The notes below the pieces were generated by a model. That model searched no databases. It worked only from the letters and a program-made list of their open reading frames with translations, and was not told where the DNA came from. Source: Peptococcaceae bacterium CEB3 (GTDB lineage Bacteria; Bacillota; Desulfitobacteriia; Desulfitobacteriales; Desulfitobacteriaceae). Taken from it: a stretch of DNA of 64,000 nt. A program made the position numbers and the translations under genes. Positions 35,188 to 44,083 of this stretch are shown one piece after another (the first letter of the stretch is position 1; each line of letters starts with the position of its first letter). The stretch is taken from contig LDXJ01000063.1 of the NCBI GenBank assembly GCA_001029295.1, positions 372,001 to 436,000 on the forward strand, given 5' to 3'.

Positions 35188-36453
35188 GTGCCGGAGTTGA
35201 AAGAATTTGATTTGAAAGAATCCCTGCAATTACTGCGGTTGAATGAAAGCGAACTGGCCTTGGTGCGTGAGATCCGACCTTTGATGGAGCAGGAAGCGGA
35301 CGAGATCGTGCGCAACTTTTATGCTCACATCACCACGGTTCCCGGTCTGAAGGCGATTATTGACCGGTTTTCTTCAGTGGAGCGGTTGCAGGTGACGATG
35401 AAGAAATATTTGCTTTCACTGTTCCCGGAGCGGATTGATGAGGAGTTCATGGCTTGGCGGGTGACGATCGGACAAGTGCACAAGCGGGCCGACCTGCCCC
35501 CGTTTTACTACTTGGGGGCTTACCAGGTTTTGTTTGACGAAATAGAGCCGCGCATTTTCCGGTTTTATCGCAGAAAGACAGACAAAGCTCTGCAGGTGAG
35601 CGCGGCTTTGAGCAGGATTCGCAGTTTTGATCAGCAGGTGGTGATGGCCAGCTATATCCAATCCTATATGTTGGAGATCGACAAAAAAAGCGAGTTGGAG
35701 GCGGCCATGGCCAAAATCTCCCTTCTGCAGCAGCGGGTTAACGATGCCAGCCAGACGTTGGCCGCTTCTTCCGAGGAGACGGCGGCTTCGGCGGCCCAGA
35801 TGCATGAGGCCACCGGTCTGATCTCGAACAACGCGGCGGAGGCTGCGCAGTTTTCTAAGAAAGTGGATACTCTGGCGAAGGAAGGAGCCGCCAAGATTCA
35901 GGGGATTTCGGAGCGGATGTTGGAGCTGGCAGAGATGACCGGACAGATGCGGGAAAAAATGACTCAGTTGGATGAGAGTTCGGCCCGGATCGCCTCCATC
36001 ACGGATGTGATCAAAGAGATAGCTTCTCAAACGAATCTGCTCGCTCTCAACGCGGCCATCGAGGCGGCGCGGGCGGGGGATAGCGGGCGCGGTTTCGGGG
36101 TCGTGGCCGAAGAAGTGAAGAAGCTGGCCAATCATTCCGAACAATCGGTGCGCGAAATCAGCTCTATGATCACATTGACCAAACAAAATACCTTAGCGGT
36201 CAATCAGGCTATCCGCGAGACTACCCAGGCGATGCAGGCGGCCGCGCAAGAAGCGGGAGAAGTCGTAGCCGGCTTCAGTGAAATCATGTCGGCTATCAAC
36301 TCCAGCATCCAGCAGGTGCGTGAGATTGCCGAGCAGATCGACGCCCTGACATTGACGGCCGGTCAGATAGGCTCCGCCTCGGAAGATGTGGCCGCTTCGG
36401 CGACAGCCCTCGCCCAAATGGGCTTTGAGACAGGCCCTACCGCAAAGCGCTGA
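35188..36453 (+). CDS. Soluble globin-coupled chemoreceptor (HemAT-like)
   Basis: N-terminal globin sensor (residues ~1-160) with the likely proximal haem ligand His98 in [20 protein letters not shown], then a methyl-accepting signalling domain (about 190-421) with the hairpin tip [20 protein letters not shown]. No membrane helix is seen, as in HemAT of Bacillus and archaea. It should sense O2 (or NO/CO) and talk to CheA/CheW; those are not encoded nearby. GTG start after GAGGGGGG. No C-terminal CheR/CheB docking peptide is obvious. Confidence 0.92.
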   Translation: MPELKEFDLKESLQLLRLNESELALVREIRPLMEQEADEIVRNFYAHITTVPGLKAIIDRFSSVERLQVTMKKYLLSLFPERIDEEFMAWRVTIGQVHKRADLPPFYYLGAYQVLFDEIEPRIFRFYRRKTDKALQVSAALSRIRSFDQQVVMASYIQSYMLEIDKKSELEAAMAKISLLQQRVNDASQTLAASSEETAASAAQMHEATGLISNNAAEAAQFSKKVDTLAKEGAAKIQGISERMLELAEMTGQMREKMTQLDESSARIASITDVIKEIASQTNLLALNAAIEAARAGDSGRGFGVVAEEVKKLANHSEQSVREISSMITLTKQNTLAVNQAIRETTQAMQAAAQEAGEVVAGFSEIMSAINSSIQQVREIAEQIDALTLTAGQIGSASEDVAASATALAQMGFETGPTAKR

Positions 36454-36657
36454 GTCCAGGCGACGCTTTCAAAATCCTGCGCCAAGGCGCTGGGAAATAG
36501 TTGGACGGCACCCTGATTGAACAAGCTGCTCTCATCCTGGCGTAGGGCCCGGAATATGGTAGTCAGGCGGACGCAAGGGTAGGCGTAGGTATGCGGGCGC
36601 GGAAAAGAAAGGATTTCCTCCGGCATAGCGGGGAATCCTGTGCTGGCGTTCGAGGCG

Positions 36658-37239
36658 CTAGACGCCGTCGAATACAGGCTTTAGATCAATGACGAGATCC
36701 GGGAAAATAGACACTTTTACGGTGTCTTCCTCCGTATAGATGTCCGGCCTGCCATACTTGCGGTCATCTTGGAGGGTAAAGACTGTGACAAGTTTTGGAT
36801 CCGGTTCCACCAGCCAATATTCTTTCACCCCGGCTTTTTCATATTTGTCGAATTTGATCAGTTTGTCCATTTTCGCGGAAGAGGGTGAGACGATTTCCAC
36901 AATGAGGTCGGGAGCGCCGTGACAACCCTTGTCGTCAAGTTTGGTTTTATCGCAGACCACGGTAATATCGGGTTCAACGACTTTCCTGATGTTTTCGTCT
37001 TTTTCCTTGGCATTTCCCGCCAGCCTGACAGAGAAAGGAGCCGGATAGATTTTACAGGGTTTACCTGCAAGATAGTAATAAAACGGAACCAGAAGAGCGA
37101 CCAATATCTCCTGGTGCCTCGGCGAGGGTGCAGCTCGCAGATAAGCGATGCCGTCGATGATTTCCCATCTTTCGTCCTCCGGCCAGGTAAGATAGTCGGC
37201 GTAAGAGTATTCTGCCTTTTCCTTTTGTGGCAATGACAT
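36658..37239 (-). CDS. Uma2-family putative endonuclease (DUF820)
   Basis: PD-(D/E)XK-like fold protein. The start YADYLTWPEDERWEIIDG and the core VVEPDITVVCDKTKL, GAPDLIVEIVSPSS and KYEKAGVKEYWLVEPD are the family signature, with catalytic Asp, Glu and Lys residues all present. Function in vivo is not established; such genes are spread as solitary mobile or restriction-like units. ATG at 37239 after AAGGAGG; an upstream ATG at 37272 lacks a site. A close paralogue is at 48089-48664. Confidence 0.9.
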   Translation of the reverse strand: MSLPQKEKAEYSYADYLTWPEDERWEIIDGIAYLRAAPSPRHQEILVALLVPFYYYLAGKPCKIYPAPFSVRLAGNAKEKDENIRKVVEPDITVVCDKTKLDDKGCHGAPDLIVEIVSPSSAKMDKLIKFDKYEKAGVKEYWLVEPDPKLVTVFTLQDDRKYGRPDIYTEEDTVKVSIFPDLVIDLKPVFDGV

Positions 37240-37367
37240 GTCGGTAATCCTCCTTCCTCGAGTACAATGCAATTATATCATATTCGAAAGTGAAAGGAAG
37301 TAAGAATGGAATCATCGGTGCTTGCCGGGAGACGTGTGAAACATCAACACGCCGACAGTGGCGCAGG

Positions 37368-37515
37368 AACCCTTGAGCGTGAGTTTGCGCCGCTGCTCGC
37401 CATCAAAGATAATTATCCCAAATATGTGGTCACGATGGATGATTTTTGGCGGGATAACGTCGATGGGGTGAAGCACAAACAGTTGGCCGAATTCCTGCTG
37501 ACGGACGAGTTCTGA
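37368..37515 (+). pseudogene. 3' remnant of an AAA ATPase with DUF4143-like C-terminus
   Basis: The tail LEREFAPLLAIKDNYPKYVV, then TMDDFWRDNVDGVKHKQLAEFLL, matches my memory of the last ~45 residues of the ATP-binding/DUF4143 proteins common in Clostridia (LLxIKDNYPKYVxSMD...G..H.N..DFLL). The ATPase part is gone. An ORF beginning at 37306 covers it, but that start is probably fortuitous. Confidence 0.6.
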
Positions 37516-37565
37516 AGATTCTATGGGGAGTCAGGGATACACTCACGGTTGGAGTCCGGTTTAAC

Positions 37566-39254
37566 TCAGTGCTTCGTACGCAGTTCCTTGGGGTAGTGGT
37601 TTTTGATTTGTCCGGCAACCCTCTTGGCCCAGCCCAGGGGAAATTCATCAACTCCTATCAGCACCCAGCCGTCCGGACCGGGTTCTGTCCAGGATTCTCC
37701 GCGCAAGTAGGACTCCAGGCGGGAATCCCCCGGTGTGAAGGATAAATACGAAGAGACGTCCCGGGGGCGAAGGGCCTGTGCGAAGGCCTGACCGGGCAGG
37801 AAACGTCCGGGTTTCATTTCGCCCAGATGGAGGCCCGGGCGTAGCAGGCGGAGCCTGTCCAGAGGGATATCCGGAGCGGGGTTTAGGTAGAGATGGCTGC
37901 CGAAAAAGAGGAAGGATCCTCTGCGGAAAAAAGGGAACTCAGATGAAGAAGGGGACACAGATGAAGCAGGGAACTTAGACGAAGCAGGGAACTCGGACGA
38001 AGCAGGGAGCTCAGACGAAGTAGGGAGCTCAGATGAAAACGCGAACTCAGATGTGTGAGGCGAAGCCGGCTGGGTCGTGAACGTGCGTGAAAGAGGGTCA
38101 GAGAGAGTGGTTTGGGCGAAGGGGAGAAAACTTGCCAGATCTACTTCATGGGCCCGCGAATCGGCGCGTACGGAAGGTGCGGGCCTCGTCCGGGATTTCG
38201 CGCGGGTGGCTGTTCGGGATAGGTCTGTACTTCCCGTCCGGCTGAAGCGGGGGCGCAAGAGAGCGGATGCCGACGAGTCTGGATAAGGTGTGGCGGAGTC
38301 GCCGCCCCGGCCCCGGTCGGGCTTCTCGGCGCAGAGTTCGTCCCGGGGGTTCTTGGGTGAAGGCTTTTTTTGCAGGGCAGCGATAAAATGTCCTTCTCCG
38401 CGAAGGCGATGAGGATAGAGGCGAACCGCGCCGGGCAGCCCTGGGGAGTGGACAAAATCCGGAGTCGGATCGGGTAATTCCAAGGGCGAGAATTCTGGAT
38501 GTTTGGCTAGGAAGCTGAGAATAGTCTCTTCATTTTCGGCGGGCGAAAAGGTGCAGGTAGAGTAAACCAGGCGTCCCCCGGGCTTGAGCAAACAGGCGGC
38601 CGACTCCAGGATCAGACCTTGGCGTTGAGCACAGGCCCGGACATTCTCGGGAGACCATTCCCGCACGGCCGAGGGATTTTTGCGAAACATACCCTCGCCT
38701 GAACACGGGGCGTCGAGTAGTACGCGGTCGAAGTACTCCGGCAGATGTTCGGCCAAACGCCGGGGAGATTCGTTGGAAACGATGACGTTACACGCTCCCC
38801 AGCGGTCCAGATTTAAGGCCAGAATCCTGGCACGTGACGAATCGATTTCGTTGGCCCAAAGAAGCCCTCTCTGTTGCAGCAAACAGGCGATCTGCGTTGA
38901 TTTCCCTCCGGGGGCGGCGGCTAAGTCCAGGATCCGTTCACCGGGTCGGGGGTCCAGATAGCTGACTGCGGCCATGGCCGAAGGCTCTTGCAAGTAATAA
39001 ACCCCCGCTCCGTGGTAAGGGTGCCGGCCCGGCTGCTCCCTATAATCATAATAAAAGCCGTCTTTCGCCCACGGGATAGGTTCAAGGGCGAAGAGTCCGC
39101 GCTCCTGGAAAGACCCGGGATTAATTTTCAGGGTATTGACCCGGAGCCCGTTGGTGCGGGGAGCCTCGTAAGAGGCGGCAAAGGCGGGATACTCGGTGCC
39201 CAGTAAAGCGGACATGCGTTCCTGAAAAGGTTGGGGCAAGATAAAAGTTGACAC
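37566..39254 (-). CDS. RsmF/NOL1-NOP2-sun family RNA m5C methyltransferase with repeat-containing linker
   Basis: SAM-dependent rRNA cytosine-C5 methyltransferase. The N-terminal part includes LDLAAAPGGKSTQIACLL (SAM site), LLDAPCSGEGMFRK (motif IV, catalytic-cycle Cys) and VYSTCTFSPAENEE (motif VI, nucleophile Cys). Residues ~290-440 are a hydrophilic insert including tandem 6-residue units of the SSE(L/F)P(A/T) type (18 bp, about 37935-38045). A C-terminal RsmF-type domain follows (LNPAPDIPLDRLRLLRPGLH to VDEFPLGWAKRV). GTG start at 39254, 9 bases after AAGGAG; TATAAT lies upstream on this strand. A fragment of a second copy lies at 48702-48797. Confidence 0.9.
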   Translation of the reverse strand: MSTFILPQPFQERMSALLGTEYPAFAASYEAPRTNGLRVNTLKINPGSFQERGLFALEPIPWAKDGFYYDYREQPGRHPYHGAGVYYLQEPSAMAAVSYLDPRPGERILDLAAAPGGKSTQIACLLQQRGLLWANEIDSSRARILALNLDRWGACNVIVSNESPRRLAEHLPEYFDRVLLDAPCSGEGMFRKNPSAVREWSPENVRACAQRQGLILESAACLLKPGGRLVYSTCTFSPAENEETILSFLAKHPEFSPLELPDPTPDFVHSPGLPGAVRLYPHRLRGEGHFIAALQKKPSPKNPRDELCAEKPDRGRGGDSATPYPDSSASALLRPRFSRTGSTDLSRTATRAKSRTRPAPSVRADSRAHEVDLASFLPFAQTTLSDPLSRTFTTQPASPHTSEFAFSSELPTSSELPASSEFPASSKFPASSVSPSSSEFPFFRRGSFLFFGSHLYLNPAPDIPLDRLRLLRPGLHLGEMKPGRFLPGQAFAQALRPRDVSSYLSFTPGDSRLESYLRGESWTEPGPDGWVLIGVDEFPLGWAKRVAGQIKNHYPKELRTKH

Positions 39255-39339
39255 GGTCTGAACTCCTTTGGCGATTTCGGTTCTTGTATGTTATTATAGA
39301 CCAAATCAGTCTCCGTGTGACCAAAAAGCTTAGCCGCAT

Positions 39340-39453
39340 GCCCCTGGCTTCAGCCATGGGGAGGTTCGGACATGGAGAGTGAGAAGCATGCGGGAATTAC
39401 AAGCTTTACAGAAGCGTAGCCGAAAGCCCACGGTTTTAATCGTGGGCTTTCGG
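39340..39453. other. Two hairpins resembling IS200/IS605 end sequences
   Basis: CCCCTGGCTTCAGCCATGGGG (39340-39360) and the 13-bp perfect stem CCGAAAGCCCACG/CGTGGGCTTTCGG (39420-39453) look like the imperfect hairpins with CT-GGCTT-AGCC loops found at ends and guide-RNA regions of IS200/IS605 elements. No transposase or tnpB is left. The second hairpin, followed by CGTTTTT, could instead be a terminator. Confidence 0.4.
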
Positions 39454-39512
39454 CGGCTCCCGTTTTTCATTTAGCGCGATAGCGCCCAGTATACAGGTCA
39501 GTATTTTCTGTA

Positions 39513-39541
39513 TTTACAGATAACCACGGCGATGTTATTAT
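39513..39541 (+). promoter_or_regulatory. Predicted promoter of the FadR/ether-lipid-like operon
   Basis: TTTACA (39513-39518), exactly 17 bp, TATTAT (39536-39541): a good sigma-A promoter. Transcription would start near 39548, just before two operator-like palindromes, leaving a leader of about 210 bases. Confidence 0.7.
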
Positions 39542-39557
39542 TATAGACAGGAAATCA

Positions 39558-39589
39558 TGGTAAGACCACAGAAAATTATGGTAAGACCA
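39558..39589 (+). promoter_or_regulatory. Two FadR-type operators, TGGTAAGACCA twice
   Basis: Identical 11-bp palindromic cores at 39558-39568 and 39579-39589, centre to centre 21 bp (two helical turns). The core TGGT-N3-ACCA is the FadR-subfamily GntR operator; E. coli FadR sites have TGGTNNGACCA, which this matches. They lie just downstream of the predicted start site, suited to repression. Confidence 0.75.
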
Positions 39590-39701
39590 ATAGGCCCGCT
39601 TTTGGGCAGACCTCAGCTTTGTGGATTTAGTAGAATACGGTAGAATATGTTCATGCTGCGCTAACTTTCGGAAATATTAGGCAGATACAGTAGAGGCACC
39701 T

Positions 39702-39721
39702 GCTCGTTCGTCAAGACGAGC
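39702..39721 (+). other. Leader hairpin GCTCGT-N8-ACGAGC
   Basis: Six-bp perfect stem about 40 bases before the FadR-like start codon, inside the predicted 5' leader. There is no T-run, so it is not a terminator; it may be a protein site or have no role. Confidence 0.3.
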
Positions 39722-39759
39722 GATTTGGGAATAATCGGGTTTAAAAGGAAGGGATCAGT

Positions 39760-40497
39760 TTGTCAGTTGCATTAGACGGGGTAAATGGAACCCGGCGTTC
39801 TTCGGACCAGGCCGAGCAGTTTGTCATCCGCTCCATTATTGACGGCGGTTTTCCCGTCGGATCGGAGCTTCCGCCTGAACGGACTCTGGCGCATCGGCTC
39901 GGAGTGGGGAGACCGGCTCTGCGCGAGGCCCTGCAACGCTTGGAGCGTGACGGCTGGCTGACTTTGCGCCAGGGTCATCCGGCTCAGGTCAACGATTACT
40001 GGGCGCAAGGGAACCTTTATACTCTGGTGAACTTGGTGCAGGCGGGTGAGCTGCCGGAAAATCTAATTGTCCATCTGCTGGAACTGCGGGCGGTATTGGC
40101 ACCGGCCTTCATCAGCCAGGCCGTGGTCCGTCAGCCGGCGCGAGTGGTTGCTCTCCTGGCAGACTGGACCGCCTTGTCTGAGCGGGGAGAGGAATACGCG
40201 GCTTTTGATTGGACGCTCCAGAAAAAGACAGCCATTATCTCGGGAAACCCCCTCTTTGCCTTGATTCTGAACAGTTTTGACCCCGTTTATGTTTCTCTGG
40301 CAACCCGATATTTTCAACGCTCGGAGTGCCGTTTGGCTTCACGGCGTTTCTATCAGGAGCTCATGGACGCTGCCATGGAGAGAGACGATGTCCGGGCGGC
40401 CCAAGTGGTACGCTTGGCTATGATCGAAAGCCTCCGACTCTGGCGGGAGGAGGGAAGCGAAGAGACAAGTGTCAGGGAAACAGTCTCAGTTCAGTGA
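39760..40497 (+). CDS. FadR-like GntR-family acyl-CoA-responsive regulator
   Basis: Winged helix (FPVGSELPPERTLAHRLGVG, ALREALQRLERDGWLTLRQG, then PAQVNDYW) joined to an all-helical C-terminal domain. Compared from memory with E. coli FadR, similarity continues past the DNA-binding part: KTAIISGNPLFALILNSFDP and RYFQRSECRLASRRFYQEL parallel FASGNPIYGLILNGMKGLY and [20 protein letters not shown]. This suggests the acyl-CoA-sensing FadR_C domain rather than a generic FCD domain. TTG start after AAGGAAGGG. It heads the operon and has two matching operators upstream. Confidence 0.85.
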   Translation: MSVALDGVNGTRRSSDQAEQFVIRSIIDGGFPVGSELPPERTLAHRLGVGRPALREALQRLERDGWLTLRQGHPAQVNDYWAQGNLYTLVNLVQAGELPENLIVHLLELRAVLAPAFISQAVVRQPARVVALLADWTALSERGEEYAAFDWTLQKKTAIISGNPLFALILNSFDPVYVSLATRYFQRSECRLASRRFYQELMDAAMERDDVRAAQVVRLAMIESLRLWREEGSEETSVRETVSVQ

Positions 40498-40599
40498 TCT
40501 ATCAGTCGGGAAAGCAGAGCCACTTGATTCACTCCGGTGCTTTCCCAAGCGGAATTATTGCGGTCGCAGCGTTCGGGGAAATGCGAAAGAGTTTGGGGA

Positions 40600-40676
40600 C
40601 GGGTGAAAGAGTCTAGAAGAGACAAAAGAGTCTAAAAGAGACAAGAGACGAAAGAGACAAGAGAGACAAAGGGGGA
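40600..40676 (+). repeat. Degenerate purine repeat of AGAGACA/AGAGTCT words
   Basis: The gap before the AGPS-like gene is a run of AAAGAGTCTA, GAAGAGACAA, AAGAGTCTAA, AAGAGACAAG and similar words, spacing about 7-10 bp. Less regular than the heptamer arrays but of the same purine-rich, plus-strand character. Confidence 0.7.
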
Positions 40677-40684
40677 CGATCCCA

Positions 40685-42286
40685 TTGAGACGTTGGAATG
40701 GCTGGGGAGAAGAGACGGTTAATTATGGTGTGACAGAGGGGGCCAGGGTTTTTTTGGCAGAGCGGATTGGGCCGGGACATGTGCCACAGGATGTTTCTCC
40801 GGAGGATATGAGGGCGCTAGTTCCACCCTCCTGTTTGAAGGAGCATCCTCTGATCCGGACCGACATCTGGGAGCGGGTCCTGCATAGCACGGGCCAAAGC
40901 CAGGCTGATTGGATCAATATCCGGGGGGGAAGGGTGCCGGCGTTTCCGGACGGTGTGGCTTACCCACGGAACGGCGGGGAGGTCCGGGAGATTCTGACCT
41001 TTGCTCGCCAAGCCGGAGCCGTGGTAATTCCTTATGGCGGCGGCACCAGCGTGGTGGGGCACCTCACCGTTCCTCTTCTGGAGCGGCCCGTGCTGACTGT
41101 CGATGTGTCCGGGATGAACGCGCTTTTAGATTTGGATGAAAGGAGCAGACTGGCAACCTTTCAAGCCGGTGTGCGGGGACCGGATCTGGAAGCGGCCTTG
41201 AGCAAAAGAGGCTATACCCTGGGCCACTATCCCCAATCGTTTGAATATTCTACATTGGGCGGCTGGGTGGCTGCCCGTTCAGCGGGGCAGTATTCCTTCC
41301 ATTATGGCAAAATTGAGCGCCTCTTGGCCGGGGGAGTCCTGGAAACTCCGCGGGGCACTCTGATTCTCCCTGCGGTGCCGGCGAGTGCTGCCGGGCCGGA
41401 TCTGAGGGAGATGGCGCTGGGCTCGGAAGGACGGCTGGGGATTATGACTGAAGCTGTGGTACGGGTGAGCCCTCTGCCGGAAAAGGAGGTTATCAAAGCT
41501 GCGTTTTTTCCTGACGCCAACATGGCTTATGCCGCCGTGCGCGAGTTGGCCCAGTCCGGATTGCCCTTGGGTATGCTAAGGTTAAGCTTGCCGGAGGAGA
41601 CGGAGACGACCTTGCGTTTGAGTGACCCGAGCAGGGCTCTCGCGGCCTTGGAAAAGTGGCTGAAGTGGAGGGGTGCCGGCGAGGACAAATGTCTGCTCCT
41701 ATACGGAGGGATCGGCAGGGAACGGACCGTAAATTTTGCGCTTAACGAAGCCTGGTCGATCATAAAAAAACACCACGGACAGGGCGTGGGAACGGCAATC
41801 GGTAAGGCATGGCGAAACAACCGCTTCCGTCTTCCGTATATCCGCAATGATCTCTGGGAGATGGGGTATGCGGCAGATACTTTAGAAACGGCGGTCAACT
41901 GGCTGAAGGTTCCGGCAACCGTGGAGAAAATTCAGGCATCCCTGAGGGAAGCGCTGCGGCAGGAAAATGAAAAGGTTCATGTTTTTACCCATCTTTCCCA
42001 TTTTTATGCCCAAGGCGCCAGCATTTACACTTCTTATGTTTTTCGCCTGGCTCTTTTGCCGGAGGAAAACATAGCGCGTTGGCTGCGGCTGAAACGGGCG
42101 GCCAGCGAGGCCATCGTCCAAGCCGGAGGTACGATCAGTCATCAGCATGGTGTGGGTTTGGACCACCTGCCCTATTTATCGGCCGAAAAGGGGACCCGGG
42201 GGATGGAGATGATTCGTTCCGTCTGCCGGGCGGTGGATCCTGAGGTTATGATGAATCCCGGTAAGCTGTTTGTAGATGGATTGTGA
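40685..42286 (+). CDS. Alkyl-dihydroxyacetonephosphate-synthase-like FAD oxidase
   Basis: 533-residue flavoprotein of the VAO/PCMH fold (FAD-binding part about residues 95-270 with IPYGGGTSVVGHL). Features specific to alkyl-DHAP synthase are seen: N-terminal RRWNGWG, YTLGHYPQSFEYSTLGGWVA and the His-rich GGTISHQHGVGLDHLPYL near the C-terminus. In eukaryotes this enzyme swaps the acyl chain of acyl-DHAP for a fatty alcohol, forming the ether bond; bacterial homologues are largely uncharacterised. TTG start with GGGGGAC upstream. It precedes glpD- and kinase-like genes under a FadR-like regulator. Confidence 0.88.
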   Translation: MRRWNGWGEETVNYGVTEGARVFLAERIGPGHVPQDVSPEDMRALVPPSCLKEHPLIRTDIWERVLHSTGQSQADWINIRGGRVPAFPDGVAYPRNGGEVREILTFARQAGAVVIPYGGGTSVVGHLTVPLLERPVLTVDVSGMNALLDLDERSRLATFQAGVRGPDLEAALSKRGYTLGHYPQSFEYSTLGGWVAARSAGQYSFHYGKIERLLAGGVLETPRGTLILPAVPASAAGPDLREMALGSEGRLGIMTEAVVRVSPLPEKEVIKAAFFPDANMAYAAVRELAQSGLPLGMLRLSLPEETETTLRLSDPSRALAALEKWLKWRGAGEDKCLLLYGGIGRERTVNFALNEAWSIIKKHHGQGVGTAIGKAWRNNRFRLPYIRNDLWEMGYAADTLETAVNWLKVPATVEKIQASLREALRQENEKVHVFTHLSHFYAQGASIYTSYVFRLALLPEENIARWLRLKRAASEAIVQAGGTISHQHGVGLDHLPYLSAEKGTRGMEMIRSVCRAVDPEVMMNPGKLFVDGL

Positions 42287-42328
42287 TGATGCTTTTCCGA
42301 TATGGCTGGCGGGAAAGGTGGGAACCGG

Positions 42329-44071
42329 GTGAAACGGGCGGAATTCAGGGAAAAATCGGCGGATCAATGGGATGTCATTGTGATTGGCGGCGGGATGACC
42401 GGAGCGGGCGTCTTCCGGGAAACCGCACGGGCCGGTTACCGGGTGCTCCTGCTCGAACAGCGCGATTTTGCCTGGGGCACATCCAGTCGTTCCGGTAAAC
42501 TGGTGCACGGCGGGCTGCGCTACCTGGCCCAGGGACAGATTAAGACCACCTGGCATTCGGTGCGTGAACGTGAGAAGCTTCTGCGGATGTACCCGGGGTT
42601 GGTGGAGAATGTGACGTTTGTCGTCCCCGTTTACGACCGCTTTGCGGGGATGCTTCTGCGCGCGGGATTAAGCATCTATGATGCCATGGCCTTCCGGCGG
42701 ACGCATCAATATCACGAGGTCGACCGGTTCTCAACGCTCGTGCCGGATATCGATAGAGTGGGTCTAAGGGGTGGTTTTGTCTTCCGGGATGCCCGGACGG
42801 ATGACGCCCGGTTGGTTTACCGGGTAATCCGCGAAGGCGAAAAATACGGTGGGACGGCAATGAACTACGTGCGGGTCGAGGAGGTGGTCCGGGACGAGCG
42901 AGACCGCGTGATTGGCCTGACGGCAGTGGATGAAGAGGGCGGCCAAACCATGGAACTCAGGACACGGGTTGTTGTCAATGCGACAGGGGCCTGGGCTGAC
43001 GACCTTAGGGGACAGATGGGAGAAAAGCCCAAACTGCGGAAACTCAGGGGGAGCCATCTCATTTTTCCCGGGAAGCGGTTACCGCTGGATCAGGCGGTCA
43101 GCTTCACCCATCCGGACGACCACAGGCCCCTCTACGCCATGCCCTGGCAGGGTGTGACTTTGGTTGGCACGACGGATCTTGATCACGAGTTTTCTCTGGC
43201 GAATGAACCCCGCATCAGTCGGGAGGAAGGGGAGTATCTTCTTGAAGGTTTGAAGCACTGTTTTCCCGCTGCCCGGCTGACGGCTGGGGATGTCACGGCG
43301 ACTTTCGCCGGAGTGCGCCCGGTACTTAATACCGGGAAAGTTGATCCTTCCAAGGAGGCGAGGGACTATGCGGTCTGGTCGCAGAAGGGCTTGGTGACCG
43401 TCACGGGCGGAAAACTCACCACATTTGCCTTGCTGGCCAGGGGAGCTATGCGGGAAATTGCCAAGTGGGCCGGCAGTCCGGCGGGAGGAACGGGTTTGGA
43501 CGGGGAAAAAGTCAGTCTGCAGAGGGAGTATGACCCGGATAACCGCAAAGCCCCTGAACGGAGCGGTCCGAGGGAGCCTGCCGGGCACGGCAGGAGAACC
43601 CCGGCAGGAGAAAGGCATTCTGACGGAGAAAGGCAGGCCAACGGAGAAAGGCATACCGACGGAGAAAGGCAGGCCAACGGAGAAAGGCAGGCCGATAGAG
43701 TACGGTTGGCAGAAAGTGCGGAAGAAAACCGGGCGAGGTTTCTTCTCACCGGGCGTTATGGCAGCGATGCCCCGGAGGTTTTCCTGAGAGCCCGAAATGA
43801 AGGGTGGGGGCATGTTCCCGGCACAGATCTCTTCTGGGCGGAGGCGCTGTTCTCAGCCGGATGCGAGCAGGTGGTCCATCTGGAAGATTTCATGCTCAGA
43901 CGCACGCGTTTGGGACTCCTTTTACCAGTGGGCGGGAGGCATATCCTTTCCCAGCTCCGGGAGCGCCTGGCACCGGCTCTGGGTTGGGACGGTCGCCGCT
44001 GGGAGGAGGAGGAAGCCAATTATCTGGCCCTTTGGGATGAGGCCTATAATCCGGATTTTCTTCTCAGCTGA
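42329..44071 (+). CDS. glpD: FAD-dependent glycerol-3-phosphate dehydrogenase (GlpD-like) with repeat insert
   Basis: Membrane-associated flavoenzyme oxidising glycerol 3-phosphate (or a related phosphate) to DHAP. FAD site VIVIGGGMTGAGVFRETARA; GTSSRSGKLVHGGLRYL; NATGAWADDL; TFAGVRPVL; C-terminal domain with LRRTRLGLLLPVGG. Between the two domains (about 43545-43715) is a hydrophilic stretch of 5-residue units (GERQA, NGERH, TDGER; 15 bp) absent from ordinary GlpD. I prefer the GTG at 42329, preceded by AAAGGTGGGA, over an ATG at 42302. A decayed copy of the linker sequence is at 44500-44660. Confidence 0.9.
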   Translation: MKRAEFREKSADQWDVIVIGGGMTGAGVFRETARAGYRVLLLEQRDFAWGTSSRSGKLVHGGLRYLAQGQIKTTWHSVREREKLLRMYPGLVENVTFVVPVYDRFAGMLLRAGLSIYDAMAFRRTHQYHEVDRFSTLVPDIDRVGLRGGFVFRDARTDDARLVYRVIREGEKYGGTAMNYVRVEEVVRDERDRVIGLTAVDEEGGQTMELRTRVVVNATGAWADDLRGQMGEKPKLRKLRGSHLIFPGKRLPLDQAVSFTHPDDHRPLYAMPWQGVTLVGTTDLDHEFSLANEPRISREEGEYLLEGLKHCFPAARLTAGDVTATFAGVRPVLNTGKVDPSKEARDYAVWSQKGLVTVTGGKLTTFALLARGAMREIAKWAGSPAGGTGLDGEKVSLQREYDPDNRKAPERSGPREPAGHGRRTPAGERHSDGERQANGERHTDGERQANGERQADRVRLAESAEENRARFLLTGRYGSDAPEVFLRARNEGWGHVPGTDLFWAEALFSAGCEQVVHLEDFMLRRTRLGLLLPVGGRHILSQLRERLAPALGWDGRRWEEEEANYLALWDEAYNPDFLLS

Positions 44072-44083
44072 AAAATAACGTGG

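Noticed and set aside
36454-36657. Minus-strand ORF with LRQDESSLFNQGAVQLFP in the gap after the chemoreceptor
   Set aside because: It looks protein-like but no family came to mind, there is no ribosome site, and it runs into the chemoreceptor gene; too weak to call.
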